64,000 nt of DNA from an uncultured Alistipes sp. (GTDB lineage Bacteria; Bacteroidota; Bacteroidia; Bacteroidales; Rikenellaceae): assembly GCA_947573795.1 (NCBI GenBank), contig CANPHE010000010.1:1-64000 (forward strand), given 5' to 3'. The notes below the pieces were generated by a model that saw nothing but the letters and a program-made list of their open reading frames with translations, was not told the DNA's origin and did no database searches. Below are positions 1 to 8,801 of the stretch, one piece after another. How positions within the stretch are numbered: the stretch's first letter is position 1; each line of letters starts with the position of its first letter. The position numbers and the translations under genes were made by a program.

Positions 1-71
1 CTGAACAAGGACTTGAACCTAGGACCCCATGATTAACAGTCATGTGCTCTAACCGACTGAGCTATTCAGGC
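1..71 (-). tRNA. tRNA-Asn (GTT), 3' end cut by window edge
   Basis: Read on the minus strand, the segment starts GCCTGAATAGCTCAG, with a D-arm, an anticodon loop CTGTTAATC carrying GTT, and a T-loop GGTTCAAGTCC. The acceptor 5' strand GCCTGAA needs TTCAGGC at the 3' end, and only TTCAG lies inside the window, so the last bases are missing at position 1. One T-stem pair looks mismatched by eye. Confidence 0.9.
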
Positions 72-137
72 ATTACACTCGGTGTGATATCCGATTGCGG
101 GTGCAAATATAGGGCAAAAATCCATTCCTGCAAAATT

Positions 138-171
138 TTTGCAAGATTTTTTACAAAAAAACCTATCTTTG
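138..171 (+). promoter_or_regulatory. Bacteroidota-type promoter for the DUF1573 gene
   Basis: A TATCTTTG at 164-171 matches the Bacteroidota -7 consensus TAnnTTTG, with a TTTG at 138-141 upstream (spacer 22). It predicts transcription from about 178, just ahead of the ATG at 198, and therefore argues against an upstream start inside the tRNA region. Confidence 0.6.
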
Positions 172-197
172 TCTCTCGCACAACCGATCGAAACGAC

Positions 198-1271
198 ATG
201 ACAAAACGACTCATATCATTCATAATCGCGACGTTAAGCATTACGACATGCTTTGCACAAGCTGGCCTCGATTTTTCGCCTTCGACATGGGATTTCGGCG
301 ACATCCGCGAAGAAAACGGCCGCGTCAGCCACACGTTCACGGGCGTGAACCGCACGGAAAAGCCGCTGGTGATCCTCGACGTAGTCGCCACATGCGGCTG
401 CACGGTGCCGGAATTTTCGCGCAAACCCATCCCTCCGGGCGGCCGAACGCAAATCGTCGTTACGTTCGATCCCGACAACCGTCCGGGGCTCTTCACCAAA
501 AAACTCGGCGTCTACTCCTCCGAGCGGCGCAAAATCGCCGAACTGACCATCCGGGGCAATGTCGAGCCGCGCCCGCGGAGCATCGAGGAGCTTTACCCCA
601 TCGCGACGACCGGAGGCCTGCGGCTCAATTCGACGCTCTGCGCCTTTACCTATTTATACCCCGGGCGCGAGGTCCACTCCTCGGTGGGCTATGTCAACAC
701 GAGCGACCGGCCGCTGCGGCTGGAACTGCGCCCCCGCACGCAAAGCGGGCTGCTCCGAGTAAACGCACCGCAGACGATCGCCCCCGGCGAGCGGGGCGAA
801 ATCGATCTGGGCTACCTCATTCCGGCGCAGGAACCCCGCTACGGCACGATCCGCGACGCCCTGGAGATTTTCGTCGACGGAAAAACCGACCGCACGATCC
901 TCGCGGCCCACGGAATCGGCATCGATCCGCCTTCCGGAGCGAAAGATCGTGCTCCCAAGGCCGTTATCTCGGAAAATATGCTTAAATTTGGAGCGGTGAA
1001 ACACGACGGACCGATCCGGCGCCTTCCGTTCACGCTCCGCAACACGGGCCACAGCGATTTGATCGTCCGCGCCGTAGAGTGCGGCGAAGGCCTCGGCACG
1101 ACGCTCCGTGCGGGTATGCGCATCCGCCCCGGAGAATCGTTCGACGCCGAAGCGACGCTCGACCCCTCGAAGCGGGACTACGGATTGACGACGGACTACA
1201 TCGTGCTGATCGCCAACGACCCCGAACGGCCCATGCGGCGGCTGCGAATCACGGCGCTCGTCGAGCAGTAG
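198..1271 (+). CDS. DUF1573 domain-containing secreted protein
   Basis: This is a 357-residue protein with an N-terminal signal peptide (MTKRLISFIIATLSITTCFAQ). It is followed by DUF1573 immunoglobulin-like segments: FSPSTWDFGDI, then a VATCGCTVPEF block typical of the family, and a second related unit near the C-terminus (MLKFGAVKHDGPIRRLPFTL). DUF1573 proteins are abundant, mostly uncharacterised exported proteins of Bacteroidota, related to ASPM/SPD-2/Hydin-type Ig folds. The frame stays open upstream to position 42, but the promoter at 138-171 and the signal peptide fix the ATG at 198. The next gene starts about 50 bases downstream on the same strand. No specific substrate can be inferred. 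Confidence 0.88.
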   Translation: MTKRLISFIIATLSITTCFAQAGLDFSPSTWDFGDIREENGRVSHTFTGVNRTEKPLVILDVVATCGCTVPEFSRKPIPPGGRTQIVVTFDPDNRPGLFTKKLGVYSSERRKIAELTIRGNVEPRPRSIEELYPIATTGGLRLNSTLCAFTYLYPGREVHSSVGYVNTSDRPLRLELRPRTQSGLLRVNAPQTIAPGERGEIDLGYLIPAQEPRYGTIRDALEIFVDGKTDRTILAAHGIGIDPPSGAKDRAPKAVISENMLKFGAVKHDGPIRRLPFTLRNTGHSDLIVRAVECGEGLGTTLRAGMRIRPGESFDAEATLDPSKRDYGLTTDYIVLIANDPERPMRRLRITALVEQ

Positions 1272-1322
1272 ACTCTGGTTCCGCAGCACACGGACCCTTC
1301 GGGAAAAAATGAAGAGACAACC

Positions 1323-2204
1323 ATGTACCCCATCCTTGAAAAACGGCGGCTCGCCGAGGGCATCTACCTGATGAAGATCCTCGCGCCGCGCGTCGCCCGG
1401 TCGGCACGACCGGGACAGTTCGTCATTGTCCGCACGGACGAACGCGGCGAACGCATTCCCCTGACCGTGGCCGACTACGACCCCGCACAGGGCAGCGTCA
1501 CCATCGTGACGCAGACCATCGGCGTATCGACACGCCGCATCTGCTCGCTCGACGCGGGCCAATCGCTCGCCGACTTCGCAGGACCGCTGGGCCGCCCGTC
1601 GGAGTTCATCGCTCTGTCCGACGAGGAGTTACGCGGCAAACGCTTCGTCTTCATCGCCGGCGGCGTCGGCACGGCTCCGGTCTATCCGCAAGTCAAATGG
1701 CTCCACGAGCACGGCGCGCAGGTCGACGTCATCATCGGCGCCAAGACGCGCGACATGCTGATCTTCACGGACGCGATGCGCGCCGTAGCGACGAATCTCT
1801 ACATCGCCACGGACGACGGTTCGGAGGGTTTCCACGGACTGGTGACCCAGCTGCTCGAAAAACTCATCGCCGAAGGAAAGCGTTACGACGAATGCGTGGC
1901 CATCGGCCCGATGATTATGATGAAATTCGTCGCCCTCACGACGAAGAAATACGCCCTGCGAACCACCGTGTCGCTCAACGCCCTGATGGTCGACGGTACG
2001 GGCATGTGCGGCGCCTGCCGCGTGACGGTGGGCGGCAAAACGCGCTTCACCTGCGTCGAAGGACCCGAATTCGATGCCCACGAGGTGGATTTCGACGAGG
2101 CGATGCGCCGCCAGGGCATGTACCGCAGCGAGGAGCAGCGCCGCGCAGCCATCGAGGCCGAACGCGCCGCGGGCCACAAGTGCCGCATCGGACTGGATCA
2201 ATAA
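1323..2204 (+). CDS. NfnA-like FAD/NAD-binding ferredoxin-NADP reductase subunit
   Basis: The 293-residue protein belongs to the sulfide/dihydroorotate dehydrogenase-like FAD/NAD-binding family (NfnA, SudB, PyrK-like). An N-terminal ferredoxin-reductase beta-barrel contains RPGQFVIVRTDERGERIPLT for FAD binding. A Rossmann NAD-binding half contains FIAGGVGTAPVYP. The C-terminal Cys motif GTGMCGACRVTV...FTCVEGPEFD ligates a [2Fe-2S] cluster. In known Nfn complexes this subunit pairs with a glutamate-synthase-like subunit to bifurcate electrons between NADH, ferredoxin and NADPH. The partner gene follows after 17 bases, so I infer one operon. Whether it bifurcates or acts as a plain transhydrogenase or sulfide dehydrogenase cannot be told from sequence. 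Confidence 0.88.
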   Translation: MYPILEKRRLAEGIYLMKILAPRVARSARPGQFVIVRTDERGERIPLTVADYDPAQGSVTIVTQTIGVSTRRICSLDAGQSLADFAGPLGRPSEFIALSDEELRGKRFVFIAGGVGTAPVYPQVKWLHEHGAQVDVIIGAKTRDMLIFTDAMRAVATNLYIATDDGSEGFHGLVTQLLEKLIAEGKRYDECVAIGPMIMMKFVALTTKKYALRTTVSLNALMVDGTGMCGACRVTVGGKTRFTCVEGPEFDAHEVDFDEAMRRQGMYRSEEQRRAAIEAERAAGHKCRIGLDQ

Positions 2205-2221
2205 ACGAAAGACGAACGATC

Positions 2222-3628
2222 ATGGCAAACAAAATACCCCGCGTCGCGATGCGCGAACAAGACCCCGCGATCCGTGCGACCAACTTCGAGGAGGTCTGCT
2301 ACGGATACAACCAGGAAGAAGCTATGCTGGAGGCCACGCGCTGCCTGCAATGCAAGAATCCCCGCTGCGTAGCGGCGTGCCCGGTGAACATCTCGATCCC
2401 GGAGTTCATCGCCGCACTGCGCGACGGCGATCTGCAACGGGCTGCCGACACGATCGCCCGCGACAGTTCGCTGCCCTCGGTCTGCGGCCGCGTCTGCCCG
2501 CAGGAGACGCAGTGCGAAGGCTCCTGCATCCTGGGCATCAAGGGCGAACCGGTGGCTATCGGCAAGTTGGAACGCTTCGTCGGCGACTGGAAACTCGAAC
2601 ACGGCGCGTCGGTACAACCTGCCGCTGAGCGCCGCGCGGGCCGCGTCGCCGTCGTGGGCAGCGGTCCCGCAGGGCTGGCCTGCGCCAGCGACCTGGCCAA
2701 GAAGGGCTACGAAGTAAAGATCTTCGAGGCGCTGCACAAGGTCGGCGGCGTGCTGGTCTACGGCATTCCCGAATTCCGTCTGCCCAAGCAGCGGATCGTC
2801 GCACGCGAGATCGCCCAGGTCGAACAGCTCGGCGTGGAGATCGAAACCGACGTCATCGTGGGCCGCACGCTCACGGTCGATTCGCTGCTCGACGAGGAGG
2901 GCTACGACGCCGTATTCATCGGCTCGGGCGCCGGACTGCCCCGCTTCATGGGCATTCCGGGCGAAAACCTCAACGGTGTGGTCTCGGCCAACGAATTCCT
3001 CACCCGCGCGAACCTCATGCACGCCTACGACGCCGATTACGACACGCCGATCTACGTCGGACGACGCGTTGCAGTCGTCGGCGGCGGCAACGTGGCGATG
3101 GACTCCATCCGCACGGCCCGCCGTCTGGGCGCCGAGTCGACGATCGTCTACCGCCGCTCCGAGAAGGAACTCCCGGCACGCGCCGAGGAGGTGCACCACG
3201 CCCGCGAGGAGGGCATCGAATTCCGGATGCTGACCAACCCCGTGGAGGTGTTGGGCGACGAGCGGGGCTGGGTCCGCGCCCTGCGCTGCGTGGAGATGGA
3301 GCTGGGCGAGCCCGATGAAAGCGGACGGCGCTCGCCGGTGGCGAAACCCGGTTCGGAGTTCGAAATCCCGTGCGACGTGGTCATCATGGCCCTCGGCACC
3401 TCGCCCAACCCGCTCATCGCCTCGACGACCGCCGGGCTGGAGACCTCGCGCCGCGGCTGCATCACGGCCGACGCCGACGGAGCCACGACCCGCGAAGGAG
3501 TCTTCGCCGGAGGCGACGCCGTGACGGGTGCCGCTACGGTGATCCTCGCCATGGGGGCCGGACGCACCGCCGCCCGAGCGATCGAGGCCTACCTCGAATC
3601 CCGCAACGGAAAAACCCCTCTAAAATAA
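2222..3628 (+). CDS. gltA: NADPH-dependent glutamate synthase small-subunit-like protein (NfnB-like)
   Basis: The protein has 468 residues, starting MANKIPRVAM; the open frame upstream overlaps the previous gene and is not used. The N-terminal domain carries two Cys clusters for [4Fe-4S] centres: CLQCKNPRCVAACPV, and CGRVCPQETQCEGSC. Two dinucleotide folds follow: VAVVGSGPAGLACASDLAKK for FAD and VAVVGGGNVAMDS for NADPH. The C-terminal GVFAGGDAVTGAATV motif also contacts FAD. This is the homotetrameric GltA/NfnB type. Its partner NfnA-like gene lies directly upstream, which favours an Nfn-type complex over ammonia assimilation. No large GltB-type amidotransferase subunit is nearby. Confidence 0.9.
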   Translation: MANKIPRVAMREQDPAIRATNFEEVCYGYNQEEAMLEATRCLQCKNPRCVAACPVNISIPEFIAALRDGDLQRAADTIARDSSLPSVCGRVCPQETQCEGSCILGIKGEPVAIGKLERFVGDWKLEHGASVQPAAERRAGRVAVVGSGPAGLACASDLAKKGYEVKIFEALHKVGGVLVYGIPEFRLPKQRIVAREIAQVEQLGVEIETDVIVGRTLTVDSLLDEEGYDAVFIGSGAGLPRFMGIPGENLNGVVSANEFLTRANLMHAYDADYDTPIYVGRRVAVVGGGNVAMDSIRTARRLGAESTIVYRRSEKELPARAEEVHHAREEGIEFRMLTNPVEVLGDERGWVRALRCVEMELGEPDESGRRSPVAKPGSEFEIPCDVVIMALGTSPNPLIASTTAGLETSRRGCITADADGATTREGVFAGGDAVTGAATVILAMGAGRTAARAIEAYLESRNGKTPLK

Positions 3629-3635
3629 AAATACC

Positions 3636-4478
3636 ATGAACAAAACCTTCCTGAGCGCCTGCGCGCTCCTCTGTACCCTCACCGTTGCGGCACAGACGCC
3701 GCAAGACTCGATCGCCTTCGCCTCGGCCACCTGGGAGACCACCGACCTGGGCGACGGCGCCGAATGCCGTTATGCGCAGATCGACCTTTTCGGTTCGCAC
3801 CAAAGCATCTCGGTAGCCAGCTACCCCCGTCGCAAATTCTCGACGCAGCTCGTGCACCTCGACCGTACGGCCCGGACTACGAGCGATCTGGGCAAGGAGG
3901 CCGATGCCGAAATCGCCCTGAACGGCAGCTATTTCAACGTCAAGACCTTCGAGCCCGTCACCTACGTGCTGCTCGACAAAGAGGTCGTCGGCAGCACCAC
4001 CCCCAGCGAATATGCGCTCCGCACGAACGGTGTAATCGCCTTCAAGGACAAGCGCGGCCGTAAGATCGACATTTTCCGCTGCGACACGGCCGACTACGCG
4101 CGCGTCGCACGCCGCTATCGCACCGCATTGGCTGCCGGTCCCGTGCTGGTCGAACGGGGCCGCACGGTGGAGTACGATTCGCAGCGCAGCTTCCACACGG
4201 GACGCCATCCCCGCACGCTGATCGGCCTGCGGGCCGACGGCACGGTCGTGATGGCCGTCATCGACGGGCGTTTCCCCACGGGCGAAGGCACGACGATCCC
4301 CGAAACGGCCTTCATCGCCAAGCAGTTGGGACTGGTCGAGGCGTTGAATCTCGACGGCGGCGGCTCCTCGACGATCTGGACCGCGCGCAAAGGCGTGCTG
4401 AACCACCCCTACGACAACAAGCGTTTCGACCACGAGGGCGAGCGCAAGGTTCCCAACGTCCTGGTGGTGAAGAAGTAG
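3636..4478 (+). CDS. phosphodiester glycosidase family protein (NAGPA domain), exported
   Basis: The protein has 280 residues, with a signal peptide (MNKTFLSACALLCTLTVAAQ) and a single NAGPA domain (PF09992 family). Family landmarks are ALNGSYFNVKTFEPVTYVL, the TGRHPRTLIGL segment, and the C-terminal NLDGGGSSTIW active-site motif. Characterised relatives cleave phosphodiester-linked sugars, such as the uncovering enzyme of lysosomal targeting or teichoic-acid-type substrates. The substrate here is unknown. It starts 7 bases after the NfnB-like gene and may be co-transcribed, though no functional link is obvious. Confidence 0.88.
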   Translation: MNKTFLSACALLCTLTVAAQTPQDSIAFASATWETTDLGDGAECRYAQIDLFGSHQSISVASYPRRKFSTQLVHLDRTARTTSDLGKEADAEIALNGSYFNVKTFEPVTYVLLDKEVVGSTTPSEYALRTNGVIAFKDKRGRKIDIFRCDTADYARVARRYRTALAAGPVLVERGRTVEYDSQRSFHTGRHPRTLIGLRADGTVVMAVIDGRFPTGEGTTIPETAFIAKQLGLVEALNLDGGGSSTIWTARKGVLNHPYDNKRFDHEGERKVPNVLVVKK

Positions 4479-4489
4479 GCGGGAAAATG

Positions 4490-4625
4490 CAAGGCTGCGC
4501 CTTGCCATCTTCGGCGGCTCGCGCTTTCAGCGCGACCGGTCCAGCCGCCGAAGATGATCTCCGGACGCACGCTGTGGCTCTTCGTGCCGCACGAGCCGTA
4601 GCCTCCCGGACGCCCGACCAAGCGC
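4490..4625. repeat. GC-rich dispersed intergenic repeat, family B copy 1
   Basis: This gene-free stretch carries CAAGGCTGCGCCTTGCCATC followed by TTCGGCGGC. It also has an inverted CCGCCGAAGATGAT and a GAGCCGTAGCCTCC block. The same word set recurs near 8525, 10190, 13550 and (reversed) 48790. Confidence 0.6.
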
Positions 4626-4653
4626 CGGAATTCAGCATTTTTACTGCAACGGG

Positions 4654-4688
4654 AATTCTTAATTATGAATTCTTAATTCTTAATTTGT
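4654..4688. repeat. 7-bp AATTCNN tandem array upstream of aminopeptidase start
   Basis: Consecutive heptamers AATTCTT, AATTATG, AATTCTT, AATTCTT and AATTTGT run right up to the ATG at 4690. The same 7-bp period occurs at 13843-13898 and 48753-48773. Confidence 0.7.
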
Positions 4689-4689
4689 C

Positions 4690-6090
4690 ATGTTTTCATC
4701 CAATACCTACATCGCGCGCCGCAGCGAGCTGCGCACGAAGATCGGACAAGGTCTGATCCTGCTGCCGGGCAACGGACTCGCTCCGAACAATTACCCCAAC
4801 AACGCCTACTACTTCCGGCAGGATTCGACCTTCCGCTACTATTTCGGGCTGGACATCCCCGCCCTGGTCGGCATCATCGACGCCGATACGGGCGAGGAGG
4901 CGCTCTACGGCGACGACTTCACGGTCGAAGACATCATCTGGACCGGTCCGCAGCCCACGCTGCACGACCTGGGCGCCCAGGTCGGCATCGCCTCGACCTT
5001 CCCCCTCGCCGCGCTGGAGGCCCGTCTGCGCAAAGCCGTCGAGGCCGGACGCCGCATCCACTTCCTGCCGCCCTACCGCGGTGAAACCAAACTCCAGCTC
5101 TCGGCCCTGCTGGGCATCCGCCCCGAGCTGCTGCACGGCTATAAGTCGGTCGACCTGATGATGGCCGTCGCCGAGATGCGCGAAAAGAAAAGCGCCGAGG
5201 AGATCGACGCGATGGAACGTGCCTTCGAGATCGGCTACCGCATGCACACGACGGCCATGCGCATGTGCCGCCCGGGTGTCGTCGAACGCGAGATCGCCGG
5301 TGCGATCGAGGGTATCGCCAAATCCTACGGCGCAGGAGTCTCGTTCCCGTCGATCGTCTCGCAGCATGGCGAGACGCTGCACAACCTCAATGCCGACGGG
5401 GTGCTGGCCGAAGGACGGTTGTTGCTGTGCGACGCCGGCGCCGAGAGCGTCGAGGGCTACTGCTCGGACCACACGCGCACCTACCCCGTGAGCGGACGTT
5501 TCACGCCCCGGCAGCGGGAAATCTACGAAATCGTACTGGCGGCCCACGACCGCGTGGCACAGATCGCCGGTCCCCACCGCATGTACACCGAAATCCACAA
5601 CGCCGCCTACCTCTCGCTGGCCGAAGGGCTGATCGGCGCAGGACTGCTGCGCGGCAAGGCCGAGGATGCCGTTGCGGCCGGCGCCATGACCCTCTTCATG
5701 CCCCACGGATTGGGTCACGGACTGGGTATGGACGTCCACGACTGCGAGGCGATGGGCGAACGCTCGTTCGACTTCGCGCAGATCGCCGAACGCGCTGCCG
5801 CATCGGGCACCTGCATCTACCGCGCCGCATGGCGCCTCGAACCGGGCACGGTAATGACCGACGAACCGGGGCTCTATTTCATCCCGGCGCTGATCGACAA
5901 ATGCCGCGCCGAAGGGCTCTACGCAGGCATCGTCGACTACGATGCGCTGGAAGCCTACCGCGACTTCGGCGGCATCCGCATCGAGGACGACCTGCTCATC
6001 ACCGAAACGGGTTGCCGCATGCTGGGCGACAAATATCTGCCGGCCTCCGTCGCCGAGCTCGAAGCGATCGTCGGCACGATGCGCGCGTAA
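4690..6090 (+). CDS. aminopeptidase P family protein (M24B Xaa-Pro peptidase)
   Basis: The protein has 466 residues and no signal peptide, so it is cytoplasmic. The N-terminal AMP_N (creatinase-like) domain covers about residues 1-150, then a pita-bread M24 domain. The five metal ligands are visible: Asp in LLCDAGAE, Asp in GYCSDHTRTYP, His in PHGLGHGLGMDVHD, Glu in TDEPGLYF and Glu in IRIEDDLLITETG. The enzyme removes N-terminal residues preceding proline. Length fits the PepP/prolidase group of Bacteroidota. It is preceded by a repeat region and followed by a strong terminator, so it is probably monocistronic. Confidence 0.93.
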   Translation: MFSSNTYIARRSELRTKIGQGLILLPGNGLAPNNYPNNAYYFRQDSTFRYYFGLDIPALVGIIDADTGEEALYGDDFTVEDIIWTGPQPTLHDLGAQVGIASTFPLAALEARLRKAVEAGRRIHFLPPYRGETKLQLSALLGIRPELLHGYKSVDLMMAVAEMREKKSAEEIDAMERAFEIGYRMHTTAMRMCRPGVVEREIAGAIEGIAKSYGAGVSFPSIVSQHGETLHNLNADGVLAEGRLLLCDAGAESVEGYCSDHTRTYPVSGRFTPRQREIYEIVLAAHDRVAQIAGPHRMYTEIHNAAYLSLAEGLIGAGLLRGKAEDAVAAGAMTLFMPHGLGHGLGMDVHDCEAMGERSFDFAQIAERAAASGTCIYRAAWRLEPGTVMTDEPGLYFIPALIDKCRAEGLYAGIVDYDALEAYRDFGGIRIEDDLLITETGCRMLGDKYLPASVAELEAIVGTMRA

Positions 6091-6112
6091 CCCCACCCGA
6101 CACGTTGATTCG

Positions 6113-6147
6113 AAAAAACCGGAGTTTTACGACTCCGGTTTTTTTAT
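6113..6147 (+). terminator. rho-independent terminator after aminopeptidase
   Basis: AAAACCGGAGT, loop TTTAC and GACTCCGG form a hairpin followed by seven T. It lies 23 bases after the stop codon at 6090. Confidence 0.85.
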
Positions 6148-6195
6148 TTTTTCGCCCATTCGGATGATTAGGTACTAAAAATGCGCGCCGCCCGC

Positions 6196-6224
6196 TTGTT
6201 TTTCCCGATTTTTTCGTATATTTA
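6196..6224 (+). promoter_or_regulatory. candidate promoter of the EF-G2 gene
   Basis: TTG at 6196-6198 and TATATTTA at 6217-6224 (spacer 18) approximate the TTTG-N19-21-TAnnTTTG pattern, about 40 bases before the ATG at 6266. The match is near but not exact. Confidence 0.4.
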
Positions 6225-6265
6225 TAGTCGGTTAATCCAAGAACACCTATAAAACTTCACGGAAT

Positions 6266-8422
6266 ATGAAAAATTATTCAGCCAAAGAGATCAAAAACAT
6301 CGTACTCATCGGTGCGCCCGGCTCGGGGAAAACGACCCTCGCCGAAGCGATGGCCTACGAAGGCAAGGTCATCGACCGCCGGGGCAGCATCGAGACGAAC
6401 AACACCCTTTCGGACAACACCGACATCGAGCACGAATACAAACGCTCGATCTATTCGACGATACTTTTCACCGAGTTCATGGATCGCAAGCTCAACATCA
6501 TCGACTGCCCGGGCTCGGACGACTTCTGCGGAAGTCTCTTCTCGGCGTTCAAAGTCGGCGACGTGGGCGTCTTCGTCTTCAACGCCCAGAACGGTTGGGA
6601 GGTAGGCAGCGAAATCCAGGCCCGCTACGCCCGAATGCTCAACAAACCCGTCATCGGTGTCATCAACCAGCTCGATGCCGACAAGGCTTCGTTCGAATCG
6701 ACCTTCGAGTCGATCAAGGCCGCTTCGCGTGTGAAGCCCGTCATCGTACAGTATCCCGTCAACCAGGGTTCGGGCTTCGACGCCTTCATCGACGTGCTGC
6801 TGATGAAAATGTACCGCTTCAAGGATCACGACGGCCACCGCGAGGAGCTCGAAATCCCGGCCGAGGAGCTGGAACGCGCCCAGGAACTCAACAAGGAGCT
6901 CGTAGAGATGGCCGCCGAGCACGACGAGGCCCTGATGGAACTCTACTTTGACAAAGGCACGCTCACGCAGGACGACATCCGCTCGGGTCTGAAGATCGGC
7001 GTGGCCAACCGCGAGGTGATGCCCATTTTCTGCGCCTCGGGCAAACGCGACATTGGCACCAAGCGTCTGATGGAGTTCATCATCAACGTCGCCCCCGGAC
7101 CGCTGAAGGCCCCGAAATTCCTCACGACCGAAGGCGAGGAGATCGCTGCCGACGAAGCGGCTCCCGCCGTGGCATTCGTATTCAAGAGCCAGGTCGAGCA
7201 GCACATCGGCGAAATCACCTATTTCCGCGTCATCCGCGGCAAGATCACCGAGGGCACCGAGCTGACCAACACCCGCACGGGCAACAAGGAGAAACTCTCG
7301 CAGCTCTTCGCCGTGGCGGGCAAGAACCGCATCAAGGTCACGGAACTCTCGGCCGGAGATATCGGTTGCACGGTGAAACTCAAAGGCACGCGCACCAACG
7401 ACACGCTCTCGGCGCCCGCGACGCCCGTGACGATCGAACCCATCGTCTTCCCCGAGCCGCGCTACCGCGCCGCTATCAAGTGCAAGGAGCAGGGCGACGA
7501 GGAGAAGTTGGGCAAGGTGCTGAACGACGCCCGTTTCGAGGACCCGACGATTCTGGTGGAGTACTCCAAGGAGCTTAAGCAGACGATCATCCAGGGCCAG
7601 GGCGAACACCACCTCAACATCCTGCGTTCGCGCATCCAGTCGGAGAACAAACTCGTCTACGAATATATCGCGCCGAAGATTCCCTACCGCGAGACCATCA
7701 CCAAGGTCGCACAGGCCGACTACCGCCATAAGAAGCAGTCGGGCGGCGCCGGACAGTTCGGCGAGGTACACATGATCGTCGAGCCCTACTACGAAGGGAT
7801 GCCCGAACCGAAGAATTACAAGGTGCCGGGCAAGGGCGACATGGTGGTCAACGTCAAGACCAAAGAGGAATACGATCTGGCGTGGGGCGGCAAGTTGCAG
7901 TTCTACTCGGCGATCGTCGGCGGTGCCATCGACGCACGTTTCATGCCCGCCATCCTGAAGGGTATCATGGAGAAGATGGACGAAGGGCCGCTGACGGGTT
8001 CCTACGCCCGCGATATCCGCGTAGTGATCTACGACGGTAAGATGCACCCGGTGGATTCGAACGAAATCTCGTTCAAACTCGCAGCCCGCAACGCCTTCAA
8101 AGAGGCGTTCCGCAATGCCGGACCCAAGATCATGGAACCGATCTACAACGTCGAGGTCCTCACCCCGAGCGAGTACATGGGTGCCGTAATGTCCGACCTC
8201 CAGAACCGTCGTGCGATGATCGCAGGCATGGAGTCCGACAAAGGGTTCGACCGCCTCAACGCCCTGGTGCCGCTGGCCGAACTCTACCGCTATTCGACGA
8301 CGCTTTCGTCGCTCAGTTCGGGTTCGGCGACCTACTCGATGAAATTCGCCTCCTACGAACAGGTTCCCGCCGACGTGCAGGATAAGCTGCTCAAGGCCTA
8401 CACCGACACCGACGACGAATAA
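6266..8422 (+). CDS. EF-G2-type elongation factor G paralogue
   Basis: The 718-residue protein has full EF-G architecture: G domain, domain II, and domains III-V (GGAGQFGEVH...; YMGAVMSDLQNRRAMIAGM). The P-loop is GAPGSGKTTL (residues 16-25). G3 reads DCPGSDDF (from D80), where canonical EF-G has DTPGHVDF, so the catalytic His is Ser. G4 is NQLD (134-137) instead of NKxD. From memory it is close to Bacteroides EF-G2, reported to support translocation without GTP hydrolysis and to matter for gut colonisation and starvation. It is not the housekeeping fusA and is flanked by its own promoter-like and terminator sequences. Confidence 0.88.
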   Translation: MKNYSAKEIKNIVLIGAPGSGKTTLAEAMAYEGKVIDRRGSIETNNTLSDNTDIEHEYKRSIYSTILFTEFMDRKLNIIDCPGSDDFCGSLFSAFKVGDVGVFVFNAQNGWEVGSEIQARYARMLNKPVIGVINQLDADKASFESTFESIKAASRVKPVIVQYPVNQGSGFDAFIDVLLMKMYRFKDHDGHREELEIPAEELERAQELNKELVEMAAEHDEALMELYFDKGTLTQDDIRSGLKIGVANREVMPIFCASGKRDIGTKRLMEFIINVAPGPLKAPKFLTTEGEEIAADEAAPAVAFVFKSQVEQHIGEITYFRVIRGKITEGTELTNTRTGNKEKLSQLFAVAGKNRIKVTELSAGDIGCTVKLKGTRTNDTLSAPATPVTIEPIVFPEPRYRAAIKCKEQGDEEKLGKVLNDARFEDPTILVEYSKELKQTIIQGQGEHHLNILRSRIQSENKLVYEYIAPKIPYRETITKVAQADYRHKKQSGGAGQFGEVHMIVEPYYEGMPEPKNYKVPGKGDMVVNVKTKEEYDLAWGGKLQFYSAIVGGAIDARFMPAILKGIMEKMDEGPLTGSYARDIRVVIYDGKMHPVDSNEISFKLAARNAFKEAFRNAGPKIMEPIYNVEVLTPSEYMGAVMSDLQNRRAMIAGMESDKGFDRLNALVPLAELYRYSTTLSSLSSGSATYSMKFASYEQVPADVQDKLLKAYTDTDDE

Positions 8423-8464
8423 TCCCCGGGAAGCGTCCAGTAACGGCCGGACGCCCGCATACGC

Positions 8465-8502
8465 AACCGCCCCTTCGAGAAATCGAAGGGGCGGTTCTGT
8501 TT
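8465..8502 (+). terminator. terminator after EF-G2
   Basis: AACCGCCCCTTCG and CGAAGGGGCGGTT form a 13-bp stem with a 6-base loop, followed by a short T-containing tail (CTGTTT). It sits 42 bases after the EF-G2 stop. Confidence 0.7.
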
Positions 8503-8504
8503 AG

Positions 8505-8615
8505 CCGGACTTCGCAGGCTGCTTGTTCTGCAAACTGCGGCTCCTCGGCGTTGCGTCTTCCACTAATAAATGCAGTCTGTAAGACTGCGCGAGCCGTAGT
8601 CCCGGCAAATATCTA
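8505..8615. repeat. dispersed repeat family B copy 2, in the 8423-8801 gap
   Basis: The gap between EF-G2 and der holds CAAACTGCGGCTC, paired GCAGTCTGTAAGACTGC and GCGAGCCGTAGTCCCGG, the same words as other family B copies. The rest of the gap, to 8801, contains only an unsupported short open frame. Confidence 0.5.
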
Positions 8616-8801
8616 CAACACACTAACATACAACAGGAAAACATTTCACAAGAATCCGCAACGACCTTCCCGGCCGTCGAAAAAAATTCTCGAACACACC
8701 CCACAAGCCGAACCGAAAAAAGAAGGTGAAAAGCGGGTCCGACTCCCCTTTCACCTTCAAACTTCGAGACACAGAATACTCCGCAGGCTGCGCGGTTCCT
8801 A

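Noticed and set aside
4696..6096. A 466-residue open frame on the minus strand opposite the aminopeptidase gene, and similar long antisense frames opposite genes at 17940-20192, 20005-22410, 22519-24909 and 27699-29987
   Set aside because: They mirror GC-rich coding sequence on the other strand, are rich in Arg, Ala and Gly, and show no family motifs; the sense genes have clear domains.
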